A DNA stretch of 64,000 nt from Gigantopelta aegis (GCF_016097555.1 NC_054706.1:75145627-75209626), one strand, 5' to 3'; shown: positions 10,859 through 22,371, counted from the stretch's first letter. The notes: a model not told the origin generated them from the letters alone. Translations and numbers: made by a program.

Positions 10859-13800
10859 ATTTTGCAGGTTTTCTGCCAGTAAATAATTTTAGGGAAAATA
10901 ATATTTAAAAAAAAACCCAGATCTAAGTGCCCCTACTAGATGGTTATGGGTTTGAAATGATTTGTGAAGTTGTTACACTTTTATGCAGAAGGGGGACTAC
11001 ATTTTTGAACATATCATTAAATTAATTTGTAGATGAAGTGTTTATGAAATGGGTCAAGAATAAACAAACCTTTGTTTACAAATATTTTATTGTATTCATG
11101 TGGGAAAGAATAAAAATCAGTTAAGTCAGATAAGGCAATTCCAACCCATAGAACAGCAGAACATTATTTTTAATGTCTTAGATAAATTTCAGTCCTCATG
11201 TTTATTAACATCACTGAGTACCATATTTGAAATATGATTAATAATAATTACCTCTTTTGAAATCAGATTGGCATAATCATCTCTGACTTGGAAGTAACAC
11301 ACTAACACATTAATCAGATGCTTGAAGTCACTGTAAATAAACACTTACTTAGCAACACACTGAAAATGCCAATCAATGTTTTGAGGATAATTAACATCTT
11401 AAAATTTTTATTGATGTATTTATTTTACTGAATGTTATTCAATAAGGTAATCCCTTGTGTTAAAACATCAGTATTGTTAAAGAAAACTGTTGAAGTTCCT
11501 GTGCATAAAATCTAATGATAAAAATATTTTCTTTGCTTTTTTGGTCAACATTGTTCATAATCATAAGAGTGATCACCAAATATTTCAGCTGAGAGAAATT
11601 TGTGGAGACTTGATTTTTTAACAAGTTTTAAAAATGCAGATTTAACATTACAAATATTACAATATGCCGAAACAGCCTTTATTGTAAGTGTCATAGGACT
11701 ATAATTCCAATCTGCAAATACTCTTTTTATAAATGCTTGGATTGGTTGAAATAAAATCAAGTAACTTAATTGCATGGATCTTAATTTTGCACTATTTTCG
11801 GCAATGCTTAGAAAACAAAATAGATAATTTCAGCTGTTTTCTTCATTTCAAATTAATAAAATTACTGTTTACGTTAGTTGTTAATGTTGAATCGGTAAAT
11901 GTTATTTATTATTTAAAATAAATTGTAATGCAAGCTTGACACAATTAGCATTTTTAAATATCCAAGGTGTCATCCAAGACTGTTGCGAAAAACCTGAATT
12001 GGCAATCTTTGATACTAGCAATCACCTCTGACAAAACTGTTGTCTATCCCTGGGTCATAGGGTCAAGACAATGCTACATGTATGTCATTTAAATTCAAGA
12101 TGGCTGCCACTATAAACAGCTATTGTTCTGCAAGGAAATTGCAGTTTATCCCATTTTTCATCAACTAAGCAATATTTTTGCATTAATGATAGTTTTAGGG
12201 GTTAAGGAATTCATTAATTTCTGCCGAGATATTGCATAATCCTTTAAATCCAAGACCTTCACAAATGGTTGTCAAGAGGAAGGAGTGCCTATATCCTACC
12301 AAATATTTTACACCAAGCAATAATTTTTAAAATGCAGGATATTAGGATGCAAGAAAATGAACTATTGCATTCATTTTCTAATACAGAGAAACTTTACCTT
12401 TGCTTGAATCCAAGATGACTACCAAAATGGCTGCAAAAAAACAAAAAACAAACAAAGACAGACCATGTTGTATTTTTTACATAAACCAAAACCAATATTT
12501 TTAAATAGTTACTAAGTTTTATAATGAGTATGCATGTCACTGACCATGAGAAATTGTCTCAGCATCAATGTAATTCATCCAACATCAACTTCGCTCACAA
12601 TAACATTGCAGTTATGTATGTATCCGATTACACCTATAATATCACCATAAATAGAATACAAACGGTTGTTGCACCAAAAGGTATCAAATATTGAAACTAC
12701 ACCATACATACACAGAAAGTTTCAATTTGGAAGTCATGTTAATAAAAAATTTGGTAAACAGGTGTCTGAATATGTGCCTCGATGGAATTTCATCTTAAGT
12801 CCAATTAACAGTGTTTATGTGAATTAGATGATGCCATATCTGTACCCTTTTTTACAGATGCAAACACATAGAGTTAAGTTTATTATAATAAACTAAAACA
12901 CAAACCTCTTGTTTTCACTAAACAGCTGCATCAGTTTCACGCCAAGTCCAAACAGTCCTCCACTTTCTAGAAAGCAATATCAATACAATTAGGAATTGTA
13001 AAATCTAAAACTGGAAGGGAAAAGAAAGAAAATCTTTGAGACTGGCTGGATGAAACAAAACTAGCTGAATTTTTTTTTTACCCCCAAATAAGTTGGGTTT
13101 CAATCAACAATTATTTCTTTTGTTAGCAAATAAAATAAAGCTACAGAAAACAAAAATGGTGCTAGATTCTGATACTGTGTTCATACTTACTTTTCAAGAC
13201 CATCAGCATATATTCCTGCTCTGATGGACAAGCATTAGTGTTTTTCCAGTAGATATCCATTCCTTGACCTTGGTGCAGGCCTAACATCTGTTCTGTATAC
13301 ATAAACAACAGTAATGAACAATATTAAATGAAGAAATATATAAATCCAGCCAACTAGCCAGTCACCCCCAAAATCCATCCATCCAGCAACCCAAGCAAAA
13401 GCATCCATCTAACCCATCCATATATCCATCTATCTATCCATCCATTCATCCCCTTACTACTATGTAAATCTATATACACAAGCATTCTGAGAGTACTGCT
13501 AAAGCAATACGTGTCACCTACTGGGCCCAACAAATATTTGTATCTTTCAAGTTTAAGGGACATAACTCTTGGGAAAATGGGTAAATCGGCATGAAAGTCG
13601 GATATCTTGAGGCATTGCAAAAAAACCCTGGAAAACTAATTTTTGTTTTATCCCAAGTTCAAGGGCCATAACTCTGTCAAAAATGTGTAAATCGCCATGA
13701 AAGTCCAATGTGATCTGTAACTACACGATAAAGCTATACACACAATTTCAGCTCAATATCTTGAGGCATTGCGAAATTATTTTCAAGAAAAATGTATGTG

Positions 13801-16800
13801 GGCTAGACTATAATCAGACAGAAAGACTGACAGAAGGACGGTGATGCAACCTATAACAAGACTCAGCAATGTAACAGAGGAAACAAAATATCATCCATAT
13901 AATCAATTTTAAAATATATGGAAAACTATTTGAAACATTTCAATTTGAAAACTAACCTGTGAATATTTTATTAACATCTGGATGGTTCAATGCCTGAAGT
14001 TTTTGTAGACCAAGAAAGTAGACGTAGTTTGCAGAGTTGATCGTGTGGGGAACACCAAAGATGTTATGGGCAACTGAAAGAAACATCTTTATTTTCATGA
14101 CATGTCCATCAAAGATAGAACCAAAAGAGTGAAATAGATAAAGTATATTGACTCTGAATTTGAGTATGATGAAAAAAGAATTCAAAATATTCAGCAGACC
14201 CCAAATTGTAAAGATAATACTAGATCATAAACATTAAAATATTTTACAAACCTGGAATTCCTCTTCGTAAATTTGAATAGTCTTCTATATCATCAATCCT
14301 GTTATTAAAAAATAATTATAGAAATAATAGTAGTAGTAATAATAATAATAATAATCAGTTGTTGTTAATAATAATAATCAGGGTGCATATGCAGGGGGAG
14401 GAACTTTGGGGTTTGAACCCCTCCCTGCTCAAGCAAATTATTTTTCTCTCAATATATTTTGTGGGGAGCATGACTCACCCCCCCCCCCCCCTATAAACTG
14501 GTCGCCAGGCTAGCGAGACTGTAATTTTAAAAATTGATTCCTGTTTTTGTAGGACTGAAGGAAACTGTTTGTAATGGTCTAGTACACTAACAATGAAACA
14601 CTAGCTGCATTGTTTACATTACAGAGCCTGTCCTGAGTTTGCTGCCTTTGTAAGATGTTTTTGAGTAACGGATCCTTTATAATGACTAAAATGACATACT
14701 AAATACATTTTCTGGTGTAGAATATCAATGAGTTTCTGGTCATGCTAATGTTTGTTATACCTCTACTTCCTAATATATATTTTTTCATGTATTGGAAGGA
14801 AGGAAATGTTTCATTTAATGACTCGCTCAACACATTTTATTTACAGTTATATGGCGTCGGACATAATATGGTTAAGGACCACACAGATATTGAGAGAGGA
14901 AACCAGCTGTCGCCACTTCATGGGCTACTCTTTTTCGATTAGCAGCAAGGGATCTTTTATATGCACCATCCCACAGACAGGATAACACATACCACAGCCT
15001 TTGATATACCAGTCGTGGTGCATTGGCTGGAGCGAGAAATAGCCCATTGGGCCCACTGATGGGGATCGATCCCAGACCGACAGTGCATCAAGAGAATGCT
15101 TTACCACGGGGCTACGTCCCACCCTCATGTATTGGAAGGCATAATCAAGTTTTGATTACCATAAACAGGATAAACGGAAACATTGATATTCTATGAAAAT
15201 ATATTTAATAGGTAATTTTAGTTGTTAAAAAGGATCCAGTAGTCGGTAATATCTTATGATATCAGCAAACTGAGGACAGTCAAAGTAAGTTCAGGATTTA
15301 CAGTGATATGCAAAATACTTACAACATCCTTGCGTTATGCAACATCTGGATGACATCAAGTATTATTTTAAGTTTTTCATCTGGAATGTTTAACCAGTAG
15401 TTGAATGCCTGTAACTGTAGAAGAACACAGTTTAGTATCAATTAGCTAGTTAGTTTATTTTGTCAAATTTAGTAACAGACTGAGTTTTTAACACTTATAA
15501 AAGAAGACAACAAATGTAATGCCAATTGTATGGTTAATGTTTATAGAATGTTAAATCACTTGCCATTCAACAGTTAAGTAAGTCAAAGTTTAGCATCTTT
15601 TATACCCCACCTCCTATAACATTTTGTAATGCTAAGATCACAGCCTTCTCTTAATTGTCCAGGAGGTGGGTTACATACAATCATAAATGATTCTCAAACT
15701 AGTGATATTATATGATGCACATTCCTTCAGACCTCTCAATAAAGTGCCATCTCATATGTCTATTAACAAGTGTTTTTTTCCAGGTCTGGTAACAGATACA
15801 GATAGTCAGTTGATCATCTTTAATATATCGTATATCAGGAAGCGAAAGAAAGAAAGAAAGAAGTGTTTTATTTAACGATGCACTCAACACATTTTATTTA
15901 CAGTTATATGGTGTCAGACATATGGTCAAGGACCACACAGATTTTGAGAGGAAACCTGCTGTCGCCACTACATGGGCTACTCTTCCGATTGGCAGCAAGG
16001 GATCTTTTATTTGCACTTCCCACAGGCAGGATAGCACAAACCATGGCCTTGTTGAACCAGTTATGGATCACTGGTTGGTGCAAGTGGTTTACACCTACCC
16101 ATTGAGCCTTGCGGATCACTCACTCAGGGTTTGGAGTCGGTATCTGGATTAAAAATCCCATGCCCTCGACTGGGATCTGAACCCAGTACCTACCAGCCTG
16201 TAGACCGATGGCCTGCCACGATGCCACTGAGGCCGGTATCAGGAAGCGAATTTAGCACGATTTCGTGTTTCTGCACATCCCAGATTTTGTTTCATAAGTG
16301 TACGATTATGAGATGGAATCCAAAAATTCAATCCTGTTAATGATTCTGGCTGAACAAATAAAACATATCTCTAGTAAAGTAAAATTCTAGTAAAGTAAAA
16401 TTTGTTTTATTTCTCTACATTTGATGGCAACGAACTTACTGCAATCAGCTTTGATTTCATATTCTTCCCTGGGATTTGACAAATATAATCATATGGAGCT
16501 AATAAAATCTGAAGAAGAAAAAAGAAAGAGAGGAAATGTTTTGTTTGCAAAGTTGTATAATAATCTAAATTAAATTACTGCAGAAAGTACCTTAAGTTTT
16601 TAACACTGAGTTGCCAGATTGATGGTGGAGTTGATGGATTAATAGGTGGGTTGCCAGATTGATGGTGGAGTTGATGGATTAATGGGTAGGTTGCCAGATA
16701 GGCAAGCTGATTGATTAATGGGGGAGGTTGTAGATTAATGGGTGGGTTTGTAGATTGATGGGCGAGTTGATGGATTGACAGGCGAGTTGATGGATTAATT

Positions 16801-18695
16801 GGTTGATTGATGTGTGGGTTCATTGATTGATGTGTGGATTCATGAACTGACAAGTGGGTTGACAAATTGAGTTGATTAATTGATGGGTGGGTTCATGGAT
16901 TGATAGGTGGGTTGATGGACTGGGTTGATAGACTGATTTGATGAATTGATGGATGGGTTCATGGATTGATTGGTGGATTGATAGACTGTGGGTTGATAGA
17001 CTGAATTGATGGGTGGACATCTTTCAACTTCTTTCGCTGTCCACCTCCACATCCCAGTCCTCGTCTCTCCAACTGCGACAGGTGTTTGTCTCTTGTGGTT
17101 ATCTGTGCCACACACCTGTTCCCCATCAGCTTTTAGCTGTGGGCTTAGTCTGACCACTTCGGGAAGTGTTCAGTAGTTACTTCTGGCATTGTTAAGAGGC
17201 ACTTGTAACCACCTACTATGCACCCCTACTACCGGCGGTCGTTAGTGCAGTGGGTCAGACCAGATTTATTAGCGGCAGAGGACGAGGATGCCAGGTGGGT
17301 GCAGGGAAACACACAGAGACTGCATCCGTGGAGGAAGTTGAGACAGGTAGGCAATGGTGTGGACAGCTCAGAAGACAGAGTCGGAGGAAATTGACAGAAA
17401 GGGTCGAAACAGATTGAAATCATGGGAGAAATTGGAAAGTTTTTTATATTAAGATAATGAGAATGATGGGCAGAGGATGATAGATGAGAAAGATGAATGA
17501 ATGTGAGCCAGCTTTGATGGGATTTGTACCACTGTCGTCAGCTTGATTGTCCAGCAGCTTATCCACTAGACCATGGAGCTGGCTGAGTTGATGAATTGAT
17601 CGGTGGGTTCATGGATTGATAGGTGGGTTGATGGACTGTGTGGGTTGATAGATTGATAGGTGTATTGATACGTTAGAAGGGTTTTGGGTGCACATGATTC
17701 GTGGGACAACTACAAATATGAGTTATGATGTTATTATTTTCTGCTTACTAATTAACTGTACTCGTATTCTTTTTACGTATATAAAGATCACTATATGTAT
17801 GGAAAACACAGATAGATTATTCTAAAAAGAAAGGCCCAATTCTCAAAAATAGAAGTATTTGACACATAACTATTGGTTTAATGTTAGGCTCAGACTACCA
17901 ACTGCCAGCAGAAAGTTGGCAAACTCCACGGTTGTGTTGTAATTTCTCCAACTCTAAATTTCCAATAGGTGTGCTCAGATTAACAACTAATGGGTTATAC
18001 GATGAGAATCAGATTAGCAATGGATCAGTCGAAGTCATGACAGCAGAAAGTTTGCCAACTTTCTTCTGGCAGTTGGTAGTCTGAGCCTAGCATAAAGTAA
18101 GTTTGTTTTATGTTTCTTCATTCACTTGGTTTCAGAATCTATGTCTACATCTAGTCTGTTTTTACTATTTGTGATATTAATTGTACTTTGAGTAATGGAT
18201 CAGCATCAAAGTTATTGCCCATGACCTCATAAAGTCAGTCTTTTTTAATTTGTTACTTCTGCTAAATGTAACAATGTTGATTTTGAAACTGTGTTGTTTT
18301 TTCTGATTGATGGAATAACCAATTGTAGTTACAACACTACGTATTTGTCATCAAAGCCTCTTTATTGATGTATGGATGGATGGTTGTTGACAGATTAATG
18401 GGTGGGTTGATATATTGATGGTTGTGTTGACAGATTAATGGTTGTGTTGACAGATTAATGGATGGATTAATATATTAATGGTTGTGTTGACAGATTATTG
18501 GGTGGGTTGATGGATAGGTTAGATTAATTGATGGGTGGGTTAATGGATGGGTTCATGAACAGATAGACAGATCGAAGGACTGATGGATGGAAGAACAGAT
18601 GTGAACATCTATATATTACTTTTTCATTATCCTCTTCACTACTCTCCTTATGCTCTGCATCACCAGTTTCATTTATTATGACCTCAGTAGACGAC
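7788..18695 (-). CDS. GGPS1: Geranylgeranyl diphosphate synthase, copy 1 (divergent paralogue, 5' exon missing)
   Basis: Eleven exons on the - strand (18695-18620, 16508-16440, 15408-15323, 14298-14252, 14073-13957, 13292-13191, 12966-12906, 11330-11252, 10005-9903, 8547-8433, 7881-7788) join without a break into about 315 residues plus TAG; human GGPS1 has 300. The family makes C20 GGPP from FPP and IPP in the cytosol for protein prenylation. Visible motifs: first aspartate-rich motif DDIED followed by [38 protein letters not shown], and second motif [10 protein letters not shown]. Differences from copy 2 and human: GKNMKSK instead of GK-V-R at the IPP-binding arginine, HNARML instead of HNASLL just before DDIED, and TEGR instead of TEGK. 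The open frame and intact splice sites argue against a pseudogene; the substitutions suggest altered product length or activity (inference). The exon containing the start codon was not found. Confidence 0.92.
8093..8320 (-). mobile_element. SINE (family III) remnant
   Basis: tgtttaatgacaccactaga, aacagcaagggatcttttat and tgcactttcctgcagac are family landmarks. It ends next to a ttaaacattcattcattc tail seen in another molluscan SINE type. In the last intron of GGPPS copy 1. Confidence 0.7.
8433..8547 (-). CDS. GGPS1: GGPPS copy 1, exon 11
   Basis: 115 nt, [20 protein letters not shown] then [17 protein letters not shown]; human ILRQRTENIDIKKYCVHYLE, GSFEYT. The residues after FEYT have drifted compared with copy 2. 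Confidence 0.9.
8548..9902 (-). other. GGPPS copy 1 intron 10-11
   Basis: C run followed by CA repeat at 9180-9208; otherwise unique AT-rich sequence with no gene. Confidence 0.7.
9903..10005 (-). CDS. GGPS1: GGPPS copy 1, exon 10
   Basis: 103 nt, [19 protein letters not shown] then [15 protein letters not shown]. Human has [15 protein letters not shown]; the conserved Lys of TEGK is Arg. Donor A|GTATCC joins to GTATTTTACGACAG, giving SILRQRT as in human NILRQRT. Confidence 0.9.
10006..11251 (-). other. GGPPS copy 1 intron 9-10
   Basis: AT then GT dinucleotide tract at 10820-10858. Nothing else recognised. Confidence 0.7.
11252..11330 (-). CDS. GGPS1: GGPPS copy 1, exon 9 (second Asp-rich motif)
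   Basis: 79 nt, [20 protein letters not shown] then NLISKE; donor GAG|GTAATT. The RDDYANL motif is intact, but VCYFQV differs from the usual GLFFQI before it. Confidence 0.93.
11960..12450. repeat. Probable dispersed repeat (tccaagatggc type)
   Basis: Contains ggtcatagggtcaagac, caagatggctgccac and a second ccaagatgactacc. The style is of a non-coding dispersed repeat; no ends identified. In the exon 8-9 intron of GGPPS copy 1. Confidence 0.5.
12906..12966 (-). CDS. GGPS1: GGPPS copy 1, exon 8
   Basis: 61 nt, [19 protein letters not shown]; human KTGGLFGLAVGLMQLFSDYK. Confidence 0.92.
13191..13292 (-). CDS. GGPS1: GGPPS copy 1, exon 7
   Basis: 102 nt, [17 protein letters not shown] then [13 protein letters not shown]. 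Contains the conserved GQG-DIYW segment that lines the active site. Confidence 0.93.
13540..13860. repeat. Dispersed repeat (ggccataactctgtcaaaaa type)
   Basis: aagggacataactcttggga and a second related copy aagggccataactctgtcaa at 13660; ends in agacagaaagactgacagaa. The same repeat occurs at 33081-33305/34546-34630. In the exon 6-7 intron of GGPPS copy 1. Confidence 0.75.
13957..14073 (-). CDS. GGPS1: GGPPS copy 1, exon 6
   Basis: 117 nt, [18 protein letters not shown] then [20 protein letters not shown]; donor ACAG|GTTAGT. Human has [20 protein letters not shown]. Confidence 0.93.
14252..14298 (-). CDS. GGPS1: GGPPS copy 1, exon 5 (first Asp-rich motif)
   Basis: 47 nt micro-exon encoding [20 protein letters not shown] binds Mg-diphosphate and LRRG supplies diphosphate-binding arginines; all are intact. 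Confidence 0.93.
14299..14784 (-). other. GGPPS copy 1 intron 4-5, near part
   Basis: AAT repeats at 14330-14375 and a C run at 14479-14491. caggctagcgagactgtaat suggests an old inverted-repeat element, not resolved. Confidence 0.5.
14800..15124 (-). mobile_element. tRNA-type SINE (family II), complete
   Basis: On the - strand the head is gtgggacgtagccccgtggt and box B ggatcgatcccc; the 3' part shares the aagggatcttttatatgcac-type core with family I. 15-bp target duplications tcatgtattggaagg lie at 14785-14799 and 15125-15139. In an intron of GGPPS copy 1. Confidence 0.92.
15323..15408 (-). CDS. GGPS1: GGPPS copy 1, exon 4 (helix before the first Asp motif)
   Basis: 86 nt, starts [14 protein letters not shown] and ends MLHNARM. 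Human reads HNASLL. The Ser to Arg change is at position -4 from the first Asp of DDIED, one of the two positions known to set product chain length in short-chain prenyltransferases. The IPP-binding His is kept. Confidence 0.92.
15409..15832 (-). other. GGPPS copy 1 intron 3-4, near part
   Basis: No repeat or gene recognised between exon 4 and the SINE at 15847. Confidence 0.6.
15847..16236 (-). mobile_element. tRNA-type SINE (family I)
   Basis: Same family and orientation as the copy at 66, with 14-bp target duplications tatcaggaagcgaa at 15833-15846 and 16237-16250. It lies in the intron between exons 3 and 4 of GGPPS copy 1. Confidence 0.93.
16440..16508 (-). CDS. GGPS1: GGPPS copy 1, exon 3
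   Basis: 23 codons, [15 protein letters not shown] then NMKSKLIA; donor GCA|GTAAGT. Human equivalent is ILLEPYKYLLQLPGKQVR. The arginine that binds IPP in this family (GK-x-x-R) is lysine here. Confidence 0.92.
16608..17015. repeat. GATT/GGGT degenerate tandem repeat
   Basis: Words such as gttgatggattaatgggt in loose 4-bp and ~40-bp periods, within the exon 2-3 intron of GGPPS copy 1. A similar short block lies at 17580-17670. The 17016-17579 stretch between them is non-repetitive. Confidence 0.88.
17887..18087. mobile_element. MITE with TA target and long inverted ends
   Basis: 201 bp bounded by TA. Inverted ends GGCTCAGACTACCAACTGCC continue to about 37 bp with one or two changes. The 67-codon frame across it is incidental. 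Confidence 0.82.
18365..18595. repeat. GGAT/GATT-type array beside exon 2 of GGPPS copy 1
   Basis: Degenerate gatggatgg, attaatgggtgg and gttgacagattaatgg words ending about 25 bp from the exon 2 donor, the same place as the array in copy 2. Confidence 0.9.
18620..18695 (-). CDS. GGPS1: GGPPS copy 1, exon 2 (acidic N-terminal linker)
   Basis: 76 nt, acceptor gtgttcag and donor GAAAAA|GTAATA. Encodes 25 residues rich in Glu/Asp/Ser ending SSEEDNEK, joined in phase 0 to the exon starting ILLAPY. Human GGPS1 has only about ten residues here (MEKTQETVQR). There is no in-frame ATG within the exon, so a further upstream exon is needed. Confidence 0.75.
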
Positions 18696-19192
18696 CTGAA
18701 CACACAGAAAAATATTTCATTAAAAGATAAGTCTGTCTTAAAACCATCCACTTTAAAAAAAAAAACATCTTCAACTTCTCCAAGTGTATGAGGGAATCGT
18801 ATTTAAAGCAACCATAAGAGAAAAAGTCCAATCATAATTGGTTCCAAAAGTTAACAGTTACACTGAATAAACAGCCTCCTGCTTTAAATGTAAAGTACAA
18901 TTTTCAATCAATAAAATTAATTTAGTTTTTCCATATACAGTACAAAGTTCCAAATTGTTGTTTACAAAAAACAAGTTTTACATTGGTCAAGTACTCCCCT
19001 TCTCCCGTCAAATGGAAGTTAGAGCAAATAACCAAATTTCACTTGAACCAGTAATCCATTAAATTTGAAGTAGCAACAATACATCCTTCAGTGTTGCTTA
19101 TTACATACATATACAAGGGTGCAGAAATGGAAACTATTTAACTAGCCCACTGGACCAGAACGAAACTGATATTTACTAGCCCACCAGAATTT
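18696..19192. other. Upstream of GGPPS copy 1 exon 2
   Basis: An intron is expected here because exon 2 lacks a start codon. caagggtgcagaaatgg at 19117 may be the outer edge of the fold-back element. Confidence 0.45.
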
Positions 19193-21597
19193 CTACTAAA
19201 AAAAAATCAAACTAATCAAAATTATACCCAGGTGATTTTCCAGTCTTATATATTATATACAACCGGTCCAAAAAACAACAATAAATGACCTCTTATAGAT
19301 AGAAATATGAGATGTATTTACAATTTTACTGCAAAACTAATGTAATTTGAAACAGACAATAAGCCTAGGTTGATATTGATTACACTTGACAGGTGAAATC
19401 ACAAGTACTAAGCTTATTTAAAGTTATAAGCAATTTCCCTCTCTTATTCTCCAGATGAAAAAAGGTATAAACAGCTTTCACAAGTTTACTAACTGTAACT
19501 GAGACGGCAGGTCCTGTACCATATTGATACCAGAAATATTTCACCTGTCATTTTCAATACAATGAAGTTCAATAAACTGCTTTGTTAGATTAAGATTTTA
19601 AAAAAATTATTGATTATGGATACATCAGTAATTTTGTTGTTAGCAAATTTATATAATTATTTTAGTTATTTGATTTAATATGCTGGACTGCTATGTATTC
19701 TTACACTTAGTACTTGTAATTTCACCTGTCAGGTGTAATAAATATCAACCTGGGTGTTATAGTAGGTTTCAAATTACATAAGTTTTGCAGTAAAATTGTA
19801 AAAAATCTCACATTTCTATCTATAACAGGTCATTTCTTGTCATTTTTGGTACCAGTTGTTTGAATACTGTAACAGGTCATAATAATACTGACACATTTTT
19901 ATGGTTTTTATTCCAAGGATTTTCATAACTAATATATATACTACTCAAAAGAATTTATGGGTCAGACGATATTTTCGACATTATTTTCTGAATGTCAATT
20001 ATATTAGCTAGACCATAATGTCATGCATGGTATTGTTCCATTTTGACGAAAGTGGGTCTAAGCAACCCATAAATGAATTAAAATCCACTGTCATTGACAC
20101 TGTCGACTAGTTCTAATGGCGAAAACATGCTTACATTTGCACGTAAATTAGGGCGAAAGCGAAAGGTCTTCTAAGTGCCCATAACTTGCTTTTTCACAAA
20201 GCGCTTCATTTGCACGCTTTGCATGTGTATTCCATGTTCCCAATGCTGAATTTCCGTATAATTGGAGCTTGCGTTCGTGTACGGTGCACACTCCAAATTC
20301 GACAATGGTACGACGTCAACTGACTATCGAAGATCGAGGAAGGGCTATTGCTTGGCTTCAGGATGGCAATACGCAAAGAAATGTTGCTCTGAGACTTGGT
20401 GTCAGTCAAGAGTGTCGTTGGCCGACTGTGGCAACGGTACCAAGCAACGAATTCTGTTCGAAATCGTCCACGTTCGGGAAGACCCCGAAGCACTACAAAT
20501 AGAGAGGACCGCTACATCACCAATGTGGCTCTACGTCAACGCACAACCACTGCACGCCGATTACGTGACAATCTGCGGACTGCGACTGGAACTCGAGTGT
20601 CTGATCAAACCATACGCAATCGTCTGAGAGCCAATAATCTACGCTGCCGTCGCCAGGCTGTTCGACCACCACTCCTACCACGTCACAGAACGGCCAGACG
20701 TCACTGGTGCACACTTTATCTGCGGTGGCAACGTGTTCAGTGGGGTCGAGTGATGTTCACTGATGAGTCCAGGTTTAGTCTCCAGTTCAACGACGGTCGG
20801 GTTCGTGTCTACAGACGTCCTGGGGAGCGCTTCGCTGATGTTAACGTCACCGGTTCGGTGGTGGCAGCGTCATGGTGTGGGGCGGCATCTCTATCCACCA
20901 CAGGACCCCCCTCTATGTGGTGGATGGCAATCTGAATGGAATCCGCTATCTGAATGAGATTATCCGGCCGTTGGTTCTCCCAGGCCTTCAGCAGATTGGC
21001 GGCGGGGCAGTTCTGCAGGATGACAATGCCAGACCCCACCGCGCCAGGGTGGTAACGGACTTTCTCAGACAACAAGGTATCGCCAGGATGGATTGGCCAG
21101 CATATTCGCCTGACTTGGCCCCAATAGAGCATGCCTGGGACGAATTAGGCAGGAGAGTTCGGGATAACCATGCCCCTCCGGCCAACCTTCATGATCTGGG
21201 TCAACTTCTTATGGCAGAGTGGCAGGCCATTCCCCAAGAGTTCTTCAGACGTCTGATCAACAGCATGAGGCAACGATGTGTCGAGTGTATTCGCGCCAGG
21301 GGTGGATTTACACACTATTAAACGAATGTTCTAATGTGTAAAATCCATGTTTGACAACCTTCAACTTTGACAGCATGTCATGTGACTTTCTTGTATACAG
21401 TGACGTTTATTTGTGGTTTTTTGTAAATATGGAACAATAAATTAAATTTTTGGTGTAGTTTACATCATCAATCTAATACACTCTGAAACTTATTTGGTTA
21501 TAAATTTTTGACCCTTAAATTCTTTTGAGTAGTATATATATATAAGACTGGAAAATCACCTGGGTATAATTTTTATTAGTACTTTTTTTTTTTTTAG
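19193..21597. mobile_element. Fold-back (long inverted repeat) element split by Tc1 copy A
   Basis: The left arm 19193-19420 and the right arm (about 19710-19938, then 21535-21597 beyond Tc1) are reverse complements: ttatacccaggtgattttcc pairs with ggaaaatcacctgggtataa, and gacaggtgaaatcacaagta with tacttgtaatttcacctgtc. The right arm has about 75 extra bases. Without Tc1 it would be about 0.8 kb. No coding capacity. Confidence 0.8.
19939..21534 (+). mobile_element. Tc1-type transposon, copy A (frameshifted)
   Basis: The ends are near-perfect inverted repeats starting TACTACTCAAAAGAATTT, within a TA-rich target. It encodes the same transposase as the intact copies at 40.3 and 42.8 kb, but the frame is broken by one extra base near 20408 (gtcagtcaagagtg against gtcagtcagagtg) and by a 10-bp loss near 20845. 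The left inverted repeat has one change (ttatggg for ttaaggg). Catalytic motifs [15 protein letters not shown] and [11 protein letters not shown] are readable in separate frames. It is inserted in one arm of a fold-back element. Confidence 0.92.
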
Positions 21598-22371
21598 TCT
21601 GCCAGCCGATAGAACAATATATCATTATTTAACAATGCGGCTAAATCAGAACCACTACCAAAATGGAACTATTGTCGTTGGCGAAAATTGAACTGACACC
21701 TCATTATATTTGAGAAAACGGTGTTGGGGTAAAATGTCTGGTCAGAACATCCATTATTAAATGTTGAATAATGTATTATAAGCAACATGTTTTTTTTTTA
21801 AAACACCTGTAGACTGTATTTTGAAGAGGAATTATTTTCGTGACTGTGACCCCCGATAATAAAATCAAAATTAAACATATTTTATTTGCCAAACTCTTTT
21901 CAATGACGATTTCACACACACACTTGGACATGTTACCATGCTGTCAGCGAGACATCAATGTTGTATGTATGTCTGATATGACTGTGTGTCACTTCTATTA
22001 AATCCACATGACCATGCAGGTTTACAGAACCACGTCACCTTGTGGATAATTTGGCGGTAAAGACAAAGTGCATACGAAACTCGGTATATATTTAACAGGT
22101 ACCTCTGACTGCTTGTCTGTTGTATCCATGAAAAAAAAAAAAAAAATCATAAATAAGTTTGCGTGTAATTAAATTTGCGGTGCTGTCAACGTGTTTGCGA
22201 TATATTTTATTTGCGAACATTTTTGCGTATACGGTATTCGAATAAGCGACATAATATGTATTGATTTAATGCTAAATGGTTCTGTGCAGCCGAATAATAT
22301 GCAAATAAGCAATTTATGCTATAAACCGATATGCAATAAAGTGGATTCAACTGTATTTAAAAGGGGGCCAC

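Noticed and set aside
17881-18084. 67-codon frame in the 201-bp MITE
   Set aside because: It coincides with the inverted-repeat element and has no homology.
19939-21534. Tc1 copy A as a working transposase gene
   Set aside because: One-base insertion and 10-bp loss break the frame compared with copies B and C.
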